12,463 nt of DNA from an uncultured Streptococcus sp. GTDB lineage: Bacteria > Bacillota > Bacilli > Lactobacillales > Streptococcaceae. The DNA lies in assembly GCA_934216185.1 (NCBI GenBank), contig CAKQBM010000045.1, positions 1 through 12,463 on the forward strand. The letters are read 5' to 3'. Below, one piece after another: positions 1-5,464 of this stretch (position 1 is its first letter; every line of letters starts with the position of its first letter). The translations under genes and the position numbers were made by a program. Below the pieces are notes generated by a model. The model saw only the letters and a list, made by a program, of their open reading frames with translations. It was not told the origin of the DNA and ran no database searches.

Positions 1-655
1 ACAGATGACAGAAGAGAAATATTTACATACAGAAAAGGACTATCTGGATTTACTTTTAGCAGTAAAGAGAAAATTTGGTTACCAACGTTCAATTGTTCCT
101 TATATCCTCTATTTTCTATTAAAAACAGGCATGAGGTTTGGAGAGTTAATAGCGTTAACTTGGAATGAAGTTGATTTTGACAGAGGACTGCTAAAAACAT
201 ATAGGAGATTTAATACCCTTTCTCATAAATTTGTCCCACCAAAAAACAAAACGTCTATTCGGATGGTACCGATAGACGAAGAATGTATCAAAATTTTGCG
301 CTTTATACAAACGGAGCAAGAAAGAGCAAACATGGAGTTAGGAATCAAAAATCGATATCGGATGGTCTTTCAACATTTTGGATATATTCACTTGGTCCCA
401 GACATTGCAAGTGTCAATAAAGCTTTGAGTGTTATTTTAAATGAATTAGATATTTATCCAATTATCACGACAAAAGGAGCGCGTCATACCTATGGGAGCT
501 ACCTCTGGCACAAAGGATTTGACCTTGGAGTTATTGCAAAAATTCTAGGGCATAGAGATATTTCGATGTTAGTAGAAGTATATGGACACACCTTAGAAGA
601 GAAAATTTTTGAAGAATTTAATCAAATAAGAGATGTTTGGAAAGATTGCTCATAA
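1..655 (+). CDS. Tyrosine integrase, C-terminal catalytic part (cut by window edge)
   Basis: Site-specific recombinase that would insert and excise a mobile element by strand exchange at an attachment site. The first ATG is at position 5, but the reading frame stays open to the window edge, and the N-terminal arm-binding and core-binding domains are absent, so this is probably the last 216 or so residues of a protein of about 370-400. Counted from that ATG, the catalytic set is visible: Arg44 in TGMRFGEL, a beta-strand lysine near 80-82, Arg160 in KGARHTYGS, His183 in LGHRD, and nucleophile Tyr193 in EVYGHTLEE. The first position of the HxxR box is lysine (Lys157), a variant also seen in active members of the family. 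The gene ends 86 bases from the 3' end of a tRNA-Lys gene, which fits integration at that tRNA. Whether the element is a prophage or an ICE cannot be told from here. Confidence 0.93.
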   Translation, partial: QMTEEKYLHTEKDYLDLLLAVKRKFGYQRSIVPYILYFLLKTGMRFGELIALTWNEVDFDRGLLKTYRRFNTLSHKFVPPKNKTSIRMVPIDEECIKILRFIQTEQERANMELGIKNRYRMVFQHFGYIHLVPDIASVNKALSVILNELDIYPIITTKGARHTYGSYLWHKGFDLGVIAKILGHRDISMLVEVYGHTLEEKIFEEFNQIRDVWKDCS

Positions 656-662
656 AAAAATG

Positions 663-684
663 TGGGGCAAATGATGGGGCAAAT
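663..684 (+). repeat. Short direct repeat after the integrase
   Basis: The 10-mer tggggcaaat occurs twice, at 663-672 and 675-684, with a 12-base period. It lies between the integrase stop and the tRNA 3' end, where arm-type binding sites or an attachment region of an integrative element would sit. That role is inference only; two copies of a 10-mer could be chance. Confidence 0.4.
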
Positions 685-696
685 CAGTTGTAGACA

Positions 697-726
697 AGCA
701 AAAAAGCCTTTTAAATCAAGGCTTTT
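697..726 (-). terminator. Rho-independent terminator downstream of tRNA-Lys
   Basis: A 9-bp perfect stem (aaaagcctt at 702-710, aaggctttt at 718-726) with a 7-base loop is followed on the minus strand by more T residues (701-697). It lies 15 bases past the tRNA 3' end and would end a tRNA or 6S-tRNA transcript. The stem has T-rich flanks in both directions, so it may also end integrase transcription. If the attachment core is inside the tRNA 3' part, this terminator belongs to the inserted element. Confidence 0.8.
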
Positions 727-741
727 ACTGTTGAAGTTTGA

Positions 742-814
742 TGCCCCCTACAGGGATCGAACCTGTGACCCACGGATTAAGAGTCCGCTGCTCTGCCAGC
801 TGAGCTAAGGAGGC
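742..814 (-). tRNA. tRNA-Lys (anticodon CTT)
   Basis: A 73-base cloverleaf on the minus strand: acceptor GCCTCCT pairs with AGGGGGC (one U-G pair), D arm GCTC/GAGC, anticodon stem GCGGA/TCCGT around the loop CTCTTAA, T arm ACAGG/CCTGT with loop TTCGATC, and discriminator A. The anticodon CTT is at 781-779 and reads AAG (Lys). The CCA end is not encoded; the bases after the discriminator are TCA. The gene starts 10 bases after the 6S RNA stem, leaving no room for its own promoter unless one lies inside the 6S gene. The tRNA-Lys(CTT) gene is a known integration site for streptococcal integrative elements, and the integrase next to its 3' end fits that. Confidence 0.97.
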
Positions 815-818
815 AAAG

Positions 819-1014
819 AAAAAAGCTGTATTGGTGCCGAAACTTCACGGTTTGTATTGAACCCGCGCAATTAAGCAGGTGGGCAACTCGCTCTAACTGA
901 AGCTGTTTCCGTGTGAGACGGCCTACATGCTGTTAGAAGACTTTTGTTTCCCTAATAATACAAAAAATAGTCGGTCAACACTTAAGTGTGAAGTCGTACA
1001 CCACAGCGTTTCTA
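819..1014 (-). ncRNA. ssrS: 6S RNA (RNA polymerase regulator)
   Basis: The transcript is about 195 bases on the minus strand; ends are approximate. 6S RNA mimics an open promoter and holds the housekeeping sigma factor-RNA polymerase complex, acting in stationary phase. The evidence is structural. A long closing stem joins the ends: GCTGT at 1007-1003 pairs with ACAGC at 829-825, GGTG then pairs with CACC, and ACTTCAC pairs with GTGAAGT. A large central region with purine-rich bulges lies between. The length and shape fit the family, and a place beside rarA and a tRNA matches the Gram-positive context as I recall it. A run of six Ts follows the stem (824-819). An RNA family search would settle it; the alternative is another structured RNA of similar size. 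Confidence 0.85.
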
Positions 1015-1021
1015 TGTTTAT

Positions 1022-1049
1022 ATGATACCACTTTTTCAAAAAAAATCAA
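1022..1049 (-). promoter_or_regulatory. Promoter of the 6S RNA gene
   Basis: On the minus strand, -35 TTGATT (1049-1044), a 16-base spacer and extended -10 TGGTATCAT (box at 1027-1022) predict a start near 1015, about 8 bases before the closing stem of the 6S RNA. It sits just downstream of the rarA stop codon, so the RNA can be made independently of rarA. Confidence 0.65.
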
Positions 1050-1078
1050 GAGGAAAGTGCAATTTTTTGAAAAGGATT

Positions 1079-2350
1079 TCAGATTTTTCGCAAACGGTCG
1101 ATAGCTTCCTTTCTTTGAGCCAAAGCCCGTTCATATTTACCAGTATCTTCTGCTTGGAAATAGTGATGATTACGGATTTTTTCTGGCAGATAGTCTTGTT
1201 TAATCCAATTTCCAGGATAGTTGTGTGGATAGAGATAGTCTTGGGCATTCCCCAGTTCCTTGCTTCCGCTGTAGTGCCCATCACGCAGGTGTCGCGGAAT
1301 AGGTAAGTGACCTGATGTTTTGAGGTCAGCAAGTGCCTTATCCATAGCTACATAGGCTGAGTTGGATTTTGGAGAAAGGGCCAAATCAATCACGACATTG
1401 GCAATGAGAATGCGGGCTTCTGGGAACCCAATCCTTTGTGCAGCATCCAGAGCAGTCACGGTGTGAATCTGAGCTTCAGGATTGGCCAAACCGATATCTT
1501 CATAAGCGATAACAGTCAAACGACGAGCGAGACTTGGCAAATCACCAGCCTCAATCAAGCGGGCAGCATAGTGAAGACTGGCATCAACATCTGAGCCACG
1601 GATAGACTTTTGCAGGGCTGAGAGAACATCATAGTGACCGTCTCCATCCTTGTCCATGGTAATGTAGCTCCGCTGCAGGCTGTTTTCCATGATGTCGAGG
1701 GTGATGTGGCGGATGCCCTCGTCATTCTCAGGGGTAGAAAGAACAGCCAAGTCCAGTGAGTTGAAGGCAGAGCGAAGGTCTCCGTTTGTAGAGGTTGCGA
1801 TGAAATCCAGCGCATCCTCATCTAGTTCTACTGGAAAATCAAAACCACGCTCAGGGTTACTTAGAGCTATCTGCAGGGCCTCTTTGACGTCTTGGTTAGA
1901 CAGAGGTTCCAATTCAAAAATTTGAACACGACTGCGAATGGCAGGAGTGACAGAAAAGAAAGGATTTTCAGTCGTAGCCCCAATCATGATGACCAGTCCA
2001 CTTTCCAAGAGAGGCAAAAGGAAGTCTTGCTTGGTTTTATCTAGTCTATGAATCTCGTCTAGTAATAGGACGAGACCACCAGAGAATTTAGCTTCTTCCG
2101 CGATTTCTTGAAGTCGTTTTTTACTATCAACTGTCGCATTGAAAGTTCGAAAGGCATACTTAGTAGTCCCAGCGATGGCTGAGGCAATACTGGTCTTGCC
2201 GATTCCTGGAGGTCCATATAGAATCATGGAGGACAGGCGGTTGGCTTCCACCATACGGCGGATGATTTTTCCAGGTCCGACCAGATGTTCCTGACCAATG
2301 ACCTGGTCGATGGTTTTAGGGCGCATGCGAAGCGCGAGATTGTCTGGCAT
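1079..2350 (-). CDS. rarA: Replication-associated recombination protein RarA (MgsA family)
   Basis: AAA+ ATPase of the clamp-loader type that acts at stalled replication forks; it is cytosolic and associates with single-stranded DNA-binding protein at the replisome. The 423-residue product has Walker A GPPGIGKT (46-53), Walker B with DEIH (98-101), sensor-1 ATTEN (125-129) and an SRVQ arginine-finger region (140-143). The C-terminal tetramerisation part includes YEDIGLANPEA and ends in the typical PxRH(L)RDGHY region. The start at 2350 (MPDNLALRMRP) is chosen because AAAGGA lies 5 bases before it; the in-frame ATG at 2383 has no ribosome binding site and would add 11 atypical residues. It is transcribed from its own promoter at 2428-2456. 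I see no defect in the gene. Confidence 0.97.
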   Translation of the reverse strand: MPDNLALRMRPKTIDQVIGQEHLVGPGKIIRRMVEANRLSSMILYGPPGIGKTSIASAIAGTTKYAFRTFNATVDSKKRLQEIAEEAKFSGGLVLLLDEIHRLDKTKQDFLLPLLESGLVIMIGATTENPFFSVTPAIRSRVQIFELEPLSNQDVKEALQIALSNPERGFDFPVELDEDALDFIATSTNGDLRSAFNSLDLAVLSTPENDEGIRHITLDIMENSLQRSYITMDKDGDGHYDVLSALQKSIRGSDVDASLHYAARLIEAGDLPSLARRLTVIAYEDIGLANPEAQIHTVTALDAAQRIGFPEARILIANVVIDLALSPKSNSAYVAMDKALADLKTSGHLPIPRHLRDGHYSGSKELGNAQDYLYPHNYPGNWIKQDYLPEKIRNHHYFQAEDTGKYERALAQRKEAIDRLRKI

Positions 2351-2427
2351 AGCAGTCCTTTCTAACGTGGATTTTAGTGTCATATTTTTTGAGTAGAATG
2401 ACTCATCTAATATATCTTACTATGTCC

Positions 2428-2456
2428 ATTCTAGCCTATTGGTTGTGATATTTCAA
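2428..2456 (-). promoter_or_regulatory. rarA promoter
   Basis: On the minus strand, -35 TTGAAA (2456-2451), a 17-base spacer and -10 TAGAAT (2433-2428) form a near-consensus housekeeping promoter. The predicted start near 2421 leaves a leader of about 70 bases before the rarA ATG. The rest of the 2351-2576 gap shows no clear terminator between the CPCC gene and rarA and no convincing gene. Confidence 0.75.
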
Positions 2457-2576
2457 TGGTTTTGTAATATTCAGGGTGTGAGATAGAATCTTTTTGACTA
2501 TTTAATCTGATGAGAAGAGGGATCAGCATGAGAGAATTGATTTTCCTTAAAGTTCAAAATATGATAGTTGAGTCTA

Positions 2577-2951
2577 TTAGCTATTCCTATACACTACTTT
2601 TTCAATATCATTGATTGTAATTGTTATGGTATCCCAATCTTTCGGGGAATCTCCTATGTCAGCAATAAAAGTATCTTCACTTAACTTTTCTACAATTGTC
2701 GCCGTTTGACCGTTTTTTAACAACACTGTATCAAATTCTCGAATTTTTACGATTTTTCTCCTTGCGTAAGCTTCTTTGGCTTCAGCTAGAGTCATCTTAT
2801 TCGGACCACCGTCTATATTTATAATACCTGTATTTTGCCAATGACAAACATCTCAAATATCATAAGTTTCTACTAAAGTTCTACATACAGGGCAATGCAC
2901 ATGCTCCCAACCATCAATGAAAATTAAATTCTCTTTTTTAGTTTTATTCAT
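2577..2951 (-). pseudogene. CPCC-type zinc-ribbon protein with DUF4926-like tail, interrupted by in-frame TGA
   Basis: Read through the stop, this is one 124-codon gene. It starts at ATG 2951 with AGGAG 9 bases before it. Residues 19-52 resemble the cysteine-rich CPCC family: CPVC (20-23), then TYDI, a stop at codon 33, then DVCHW with Cys36, then GGPNKMTLAEA (48-58). In this family YDI is followed by CxxC, so the TGA (2855-2853) replaces the third zinc cysteine; TGC or TGT to TGA is one base change. Residues from about 68 on look like a small beta-barrel of DUF4926 type. The rest of the frame is intact, so the damage is recent, suppressed or a sequencing error. Reinitiation at Met53 (2795) could still give a 72-residue tail, though its ribosome binding site is weak. 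Function is unknown; such small proteins often occur as immunity or stress genes in accessory loci. Confidence 0.75.
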
Positions 2952-2966
2952 GATAAGCAACTCCTG

Positions 2967-3182
2967 TTATTTTGTAATACCGTCTTGAGTTAACTCTATT
3001 GATGCGATTTCAGATTCATTAAATCCAATATATGGATATTTATCTGTTCTTATTGTAATTTCATCATAGAGTTCATCATCCGTATCAAGTTTCCCTGTAA
3101 AGCTATTACAATGACCCTCTAAAATTTGCCCGTCAACAAAAACAATCCTAATTTCTTTTCCTAAATATTGTTCTAAATTCAT
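2967..3182 (-). CDS. Small Sm-like (LSM fold) protein of unknown function
   Basis: The 71-residue product begins MNLEQYLGKEIRIVFVDG. The pattern of short alternating hydrophobic strands (IRIVFVDGQ, ILEGHC, EITIRT, then a terminal SEIASIEL) resembles an Sm/LSM-type five-strand barrel, but this is judged by eye and no RNA-binding signature can be confirmed. The start at 3182 is chosen because AAGGA lies 8 bases upstream; an in-frame TTG at 3200 would add six residues with no ribosome binding site. It is followed after 15 bases by the CPCC gene, so the two form an operon. The promoter is just upstream. Possible roles are RNA binding or an orphan immunity-type protein; neither is shown. Confidence 0.7.
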   Translation of the reverse strand: MNLEQYLGKEIRIVFVDGQILEGHCNSFTGKLDTDDELYDEITIRTDKYPYIGFNESEIASIELTQDGITK

Positions 3183-3201
3183 TACTGATTTCCTTTTCAA
3201 T

Positions 3202-3230
3202 ATTATACTTCAAATCAAGGGATATTGCTA
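3202..3230 (-). promoter_or_regulatory. Promoter of the Sm-like/CPCC operon
   Basis: On the minus strand, a perfect -10 TATAAT (3207-3202) has a weak -35 TAGCAA (3230-3225) at 17 bases. Transcription would start close to the ribosome binding site, giving a very short leader. Confidence 0.5.
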
Positions 3231-3339
3231 ATGAATAAAGTATGGTAAATGATAAAACAGTTTATTTGACAGTGCAAGTTTCTTGTCTGCCGAACGTATT
3301 GATTTAGTAGTTTTTGGTAGTCTTTTAGAAAAATCGTAA

Positions 3340-3497
3340 TATAATTTTGGGAGATAATTATTTTTTAATGAAGAGAGGAGAAGTAATGTTAAGATTCAAT
3401 CGAGCCACTTCTAGTGGGTCGAGAAAAGCAGAAACTCTGATAGTTCTGCCTATCCGTTTATATAAGGCTTCCCTTAGAACCACATCTAGGGGCTTTT
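3340..3497 (+). ncRNA. Candidate structured small RNA or short leader-type transcript upstream of hicAB
   Basis: A -10 TATAAT (3340-3345; -35 weak) predicts a transcript from about 3352. Three hairpins follow. The first, at 3400-3422, has stems TCGA/TCGA and CCACT/AGTGG with one G-G mismatch. The second, at 3428-3449, has stem GCAGAA/TTCTGC and a further CT/AG pair. The third, at 3471-3492, is CCCTTAGA/TCTAGGGG followed by CTTTT and looks like an intrinsic terminator. Total length is about 145 bases. The 39-codon ORF lies within it, so this may be an mRNA for a small peptide, a regulatory RNA or both. I do not recognise a known RNA family. It lies 80 bases before hicA but ends before the hicAB promoter. 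Confidence 0.45.
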
Positions 3498-3505
3498 ATG
3501 TATAA
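3386..3505 (+). CDS. Possible 39-residue basic peptide
   Basis: An ORF starts at 3386 (MLRFNRATSSGSRKAETL...) with GAGGAG 5 bases before the ATG, an excellent ribosome binding site; an in-frame ATG at 3368 would give 45 residues. The peptide has six arginines and two lysines, a hydrophobic stretch LIVLPI in the middle, no cysteines and no signal peptide. Its last codons run through the terminator hairpin and four bases beyond the T-run, so an RNA ended there would lose the stop codon or nearly so. That argues against it being an ordinary gene. I do not recognise the peptide; it may be a by-product of a structured RNA. Confidence 0.3.
   Translation: MLRFNRATSSGSRKAETLIVLPIRLYKASLRTTSRGFYV
3471..3497 (+). 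terminator. Intrinsic terminator of the small transcript before hicAB
   Basis: The 8-bp stem CCCTTAGA (3471-3478) / TCTAGGGG (3485-3492) includes one T-G pair, has the loop ACCACA, and is followed by CTTTT. The T-run is short, so termination could be partial. Confidence 0.55.
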
Positions 3506-3526
3506 GAGAATAATAAGTATTACTCC

Positions 3527-3555
3527 TTTACAATACGTGTAGCACGTGTTATAAT
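3527..3555 (+). promoter_or_regulatory. hicAB promoter with palindromic operator
   Basis: -35 TTTACA (3527-3532), a 17-base spacer and -10 TATAAT (3550-3555) extended by TG at 3547-3548. The spacer holds a perfect inverted repeat, ACGTG-TAG-CACGT (3535-3547). HicB antitoxins with ribbon-helix-helix domains repress their own operon by binding such palindromes, so this is the likely operator. The predicted start is near 3562. Confidence 0.8.
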
Positions 3556-3580
3556 AGTGTTGTCAGGAGGTAAAAGCGCT

Positions 3581-3760
3581 ATGCCTATGACACAAAAAGA
3601 GATGGTCAAACTCCTTACGGCTCATGGTTGGATAAAGACCAAAGGCGGTAAAGGCTCCCATATTAAAATGGAGAAGCAAGGAGAAAGACCTATCACAATC
3701 CCTCATGGTGAACTGAATAAGTACACTGAAAGAGGGATAAGAAAGCAAGCTGGGTTGTAA
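3581..3760 (+). CDS. hicA: HicA family toxin (mRNA interferase)
   Basis: Toxin of a type II toxin-antitoxin pair: a small double-stranded RNA-binding-fold ribonuclease that cleaves mRNA and stops growth when not held by HicB. The 59-residue product starts at ATG 3581 (AGGAGG 10 bases upstream; the ATG six bases later is also possible). It has the HicA signature: KEMVKLLTAHGW (6-17), then KGGKGSHIKM (21-30) with the catalytic histidine His27, then ITIPHGEL followed by GIRKQAG at the end. The key histidine is present and the length is normal, so the toxin appears functional. The antitoxin gene follows after 36 bases. The TTG/ATG-like codons upstream of 3581 lack a ribosome binding site at the right distance. 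Confidence 0.95.
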   Translation: MPMTQKEMVKLLTAHGWIKTKGGKGSHIKMEKQGERPITIPHGELNKYTERGIRKQAGL

Positions 3761-3796
3761 AATTCAGCCCCTGCTTTTTGATATGGAGGTAGTGAG

Positions 3797-4249
3797 ATGT
3801 TAGTTACGTATCCAGCTTTATTTTATTATGACGATACAGACGGAGCAGAAGCGACTTATTTTGTCCATTTCCCGGATTTTGAATACTCAGCTACACAAGG
3901 AGAGGGAATTTCTGAGGCTCTGGCTATGGGTTCAGAGTGGTTAGGTATAACTGTCGCAGATTTGATAGAGAGTGATGGAGATTTGCCCCAGCCATCAGAT
4001 ATCAATAGCTTGTCTTTAATTGATAATGATCCTTTTAAAGATGATGAAGATTTCGTGTCAACCTATGACCTTGATAAATCTTTTATTTCTATGGTATCTG
4101 TTGATGTATCAGAGTACTTAGGAAGTCAAGAACCAATTAAAAAGACCTTGACCATACCAAGATGGGCAGATAAGTTGGGACGAGAAATGGGACTTAACTT
4201 TTCTCAGACTTTGACAGACGCTATTGCAGATAAGAAAATTCAAGTCTAA
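3797..4249 (+). CDS. hicB: HicB family antitoxin
   Basis: Antitoxin partner of HicA; it blocks the toxin's active site and represses the operon. The 150-residue product has the N-terminal HicB fold (YPALFYYDDTDGAEATYFV, then FPDF at 25-28, then a helix EALAMGSEWLG at 40-50). It has an acidic linker (58-95) and a C-terminal ribbon-helix-helix DNA-binding domain (about 114-145, PIKKTLTIPRWADKLGREMG). GGAGGT lies 6 bases before the ATG. It is co-transcribed with hicA and followed by a strong terminator. The DNA-binding type matches the palindrome in the hicAB promoter. Pneumococci carry a HicBA pair of this size, as I recall. Confidence 0.95.
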   Translation: MLVTYPALFYYDDTDGAEATYFVHFPDFEYSATQGEGISEALAMGSEWLGITVADLIESDGDLPQPSDINSLSLIDNDPFKDDEDFVSTYDLDKSFISMVSVDVSEYLGSQEPIKKTLTIPRWADKLGREMGLNFSQTLTDAIADKKIQV

Positions 4250-4280
4250 GATTAAGTGTAGCATCGTGGTACTAGTCAAT

Positions 4281-4303
4281 AAAAAAGCACGTTTAATTGT
4301 GCT
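4281..4303 (-). terminator. Possible minus-strand terminator between hicB and the DUF3013 gene
   Basis: Stem AGCAC (4286-4290) / GTGCT (4299-4303) with an 8-base loop; on the minus strand the stem is followed by six Ts (4286-4281, then ATTG). On the plus strand it has no T-run. It would end a minus-strand transcript, but no gene or clear promoter on that strand is seen in 4304-4540. An outer pair TCAATA/TATTGA can also enclose the hairpin on the plus strand. Confidence 0.4.
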
Positions 4304-4335
4304 GGTTACTTGTCTATTGATCCTATAGATTTGCT

Positions 4336-4355
4336 AGCCCTTTCGAGGGCTTTTT
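4336..4355 (+). terminator. hicAB terminator
   Basis: Perfect 6-bp stem AGCCCT (4336-4341) / AGGGCT (4346-4351), loop TTCG, then a run of Ts to 4355 followed by GTGTT. It lies about 90 bases after the hicB stop and would isolate hicAB from the operon that follows. Confidence 0.85.
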
Positions 4356-4433
4356 GTGTTGAGTTTTTGGAAAAAATAAGGAAATCAACCGTTTAAGAAC
4401 ATCACTGATACCAAGGGTTTAAATGAGGTAATA

Positions 4434-4442
4434 TGGTATAAT
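4434..4442 (+). promoter_or_regulatory. Extended -10 promoter of the DUF3013-Nudix-prmA operon
   Basis: TGGTATAAT (4434-4442) is a full extended -10 element; no good -35 is seen at 16-18 bases. The predicted start near 4449 leaves a leader of about 90 bases before the DUF3013 ATG. Nothing else is recognised in the 4356-4540 gap. Confidence 0.6.
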
Positions 4443-4540
4443 TAGGACATAAAATAATTTTGTGGTAAGATGTTAGTATCTATTTTAGCATATTTCTGAG
4501 CAATCGGGGCGATTAAAGAGTCGCATAGAAAGAGGACAAA

Positions 4541-5011
4541 ATGGCAACATACGGATTTTTAGATATTTTAGAGGAAGAGTTGGAGAAGAACTTTCCTTTT
4601 GACTTTGAGATTAGTTGGGACAAGCGCAATCACGCGGTAGAAGTGAGTTTTCTATTGGAAGCGCAAAATGCTGCTGGAGTGGAGATGGTAGATGAAGACG
4701 GAGAGGTTTCATCGGATGATATTCTCTTTGAAGAAGCAGTGCTTTTTTACAATTCTGCCAAATCAACCGTCAATGAGGAAGACTATTTGACTGTTATTCC
4801 TTACCTGCCTAAAAAAGGTTTTTCTCGCGAATTTTTAGCTTATTTTGCGCTATTCCTTAAAGATACTGCCGAGGTTGGGCTGGATGCCCTCATGGACTTT
4901 TTGGAAGACCCAGAAGCAGAAGAATTCGTCATGGAATGGAACCAAGAAGTCTTTGAAGAAGGAAAAGTTGGCTTGGAAGAAGGAGAGTTTTATCCTTATC
5001 CGAGATATTAG
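4541..5011 (+). CDS. DUF3013 family protein
   Basis: An acidic 156-residue cytosolic protein of a family found mainly in streptococci and relatives; its function is not known to me. It begins MATYGFLDILEEELEKNFPFDFEISWDKRNHA and has a central acidic segment (45-60, VEMVDEDGEVSSDD) and an acidic C-terminal helix region (125-150). There is no signal peptide or membrane segment. GAGGA is 4 bases before the ATG. The Nudix gene's ribosome binding site overlaps this gene's stop codon (TAG within TTAGGAGG), so the two are translationally close and probably coupled. The assignment rests on the sequence pattern as remembered, not on a search. Confidence 0.8.
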   Translation: MATYGFLDILEEELEKNFPFDFEISWDKRNHAVEVSFLLEAQNAAGVEMVDEDGEVSSDDILFEEAVLFYNSAKSTVNEEDYLTVIPYLPKKGFSREFLAYFALFLKDTAEVGLDALMDFLEDPEAEEFVMEWNQEVFEEGKVGLEEGEFYPYPRY

Positions 5012-5023
5012 GAGGAAATGATT

Positions 5024-5464
5024 ATGAATTTAGATTGTATTGATAAAAAGTTTGATTTTACGGGCTCTAAGATTGCCTTGATTTGTGGGGATAAGATCTT
5101 GACCATCTTACGTGATGATAAGGACGATATCCCTTGTCCCAACATGTGGGAGTTGCCAGGTGGTGGTCGTGAAGGAAACGAAAGTCCTTTCGAGTGCGCA
5201 GCGCGTGAAGTTTTTGAGGAACTGGGAATTCATCTGACTGAGGATTGTCTGCATTGGAGTAAGGTTTATCCAAGCATGCTTTTTGCGGATAAACAATCTG
5301 TATTTTTAGTCGGTCAGTTGACACAGGACCAGTTTGACCAGATTGTATTTGGAGATGAAGGACAGGGCTATCAGCTGATGAGTGTTGAGGAATTTCTTAC
5401 TTCCAGTCAAGTTGTACCTCAGTTGCAGGAGAGGGTGAGAGATTATTTGGAGGAAGTTCGATAA
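5024..5464 (+). CDS. Nudix hydrolase
   Basis: Hydrolyses a nucleoside diphosphate linked to another group; the exact substrate cannot be read from sequence. The complete Nudix box is present: G47-x5-E53-x7-R61-E62-V-F-E65-E66-L-G68-I, with metal-binding glutamates 65 and 66. It is preceded by NMWELPGGG (40-48), typical of the MutT-like group. The product is 146 residues from ATG 5024. That start is preferred over the ATG at 5018 because AGGAGG is 8 bases away from 5024 but only 2 from 5018; the longer form would add two residues. The stop TAA directly abuts the next gene's ATG. Housekeeping or pool-cleaning roles are likely but unproven. Confidence 0.92.
   Translation: MNLDCIDKKFDFTGSKIALICGDKILTILRDDKDDIPCPNMWELPGGGREGNESPFECAAREVFEELGIHLTEDCLHWSKVYPSMLFADKQSVFLVGQLTQDQFDQIVFGDEGQGYQLMSVEEFLTSSQVVPQLQERVRDYLEEVR

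Noticed and set aside
2351..2383. Longer rarA start at 2383 adding 11 residues
   Set aside because: No ribosome binding site before it, while the ATG at 2350 has AAAGGA at good spacing and gives the usual 423-residue protein.
2528..2614. Short plus-strand ORF (MRELIFLKVQN...) before and over the end of the CPCC gene
   Set aside because: Only 28 residues, overlaps the CPCC gene antisense, has no proper ribosome binding site and resembles nothing I know.
2834..2855. Bacterial selenocysteine insertion element after the TGA
   Set aside because: The hairpin has a 3-base loop without the usual loop bases, and streptococci are not known to me to carry the Sec machinery.
3256..3336. Open stretch of about 25 codons (SLFDSASFLSAERIDLVVFG...) ending in TAA
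   Set aside because: It reads like protein but has no start codon or ribosome binding site; it may be a gene remnant, but 25 open codons can occur by chance.
4390..4396. TTTAAG as half of a CiaR binding site
   Set aside because: The second TTTAAG at the required spacing is missing.
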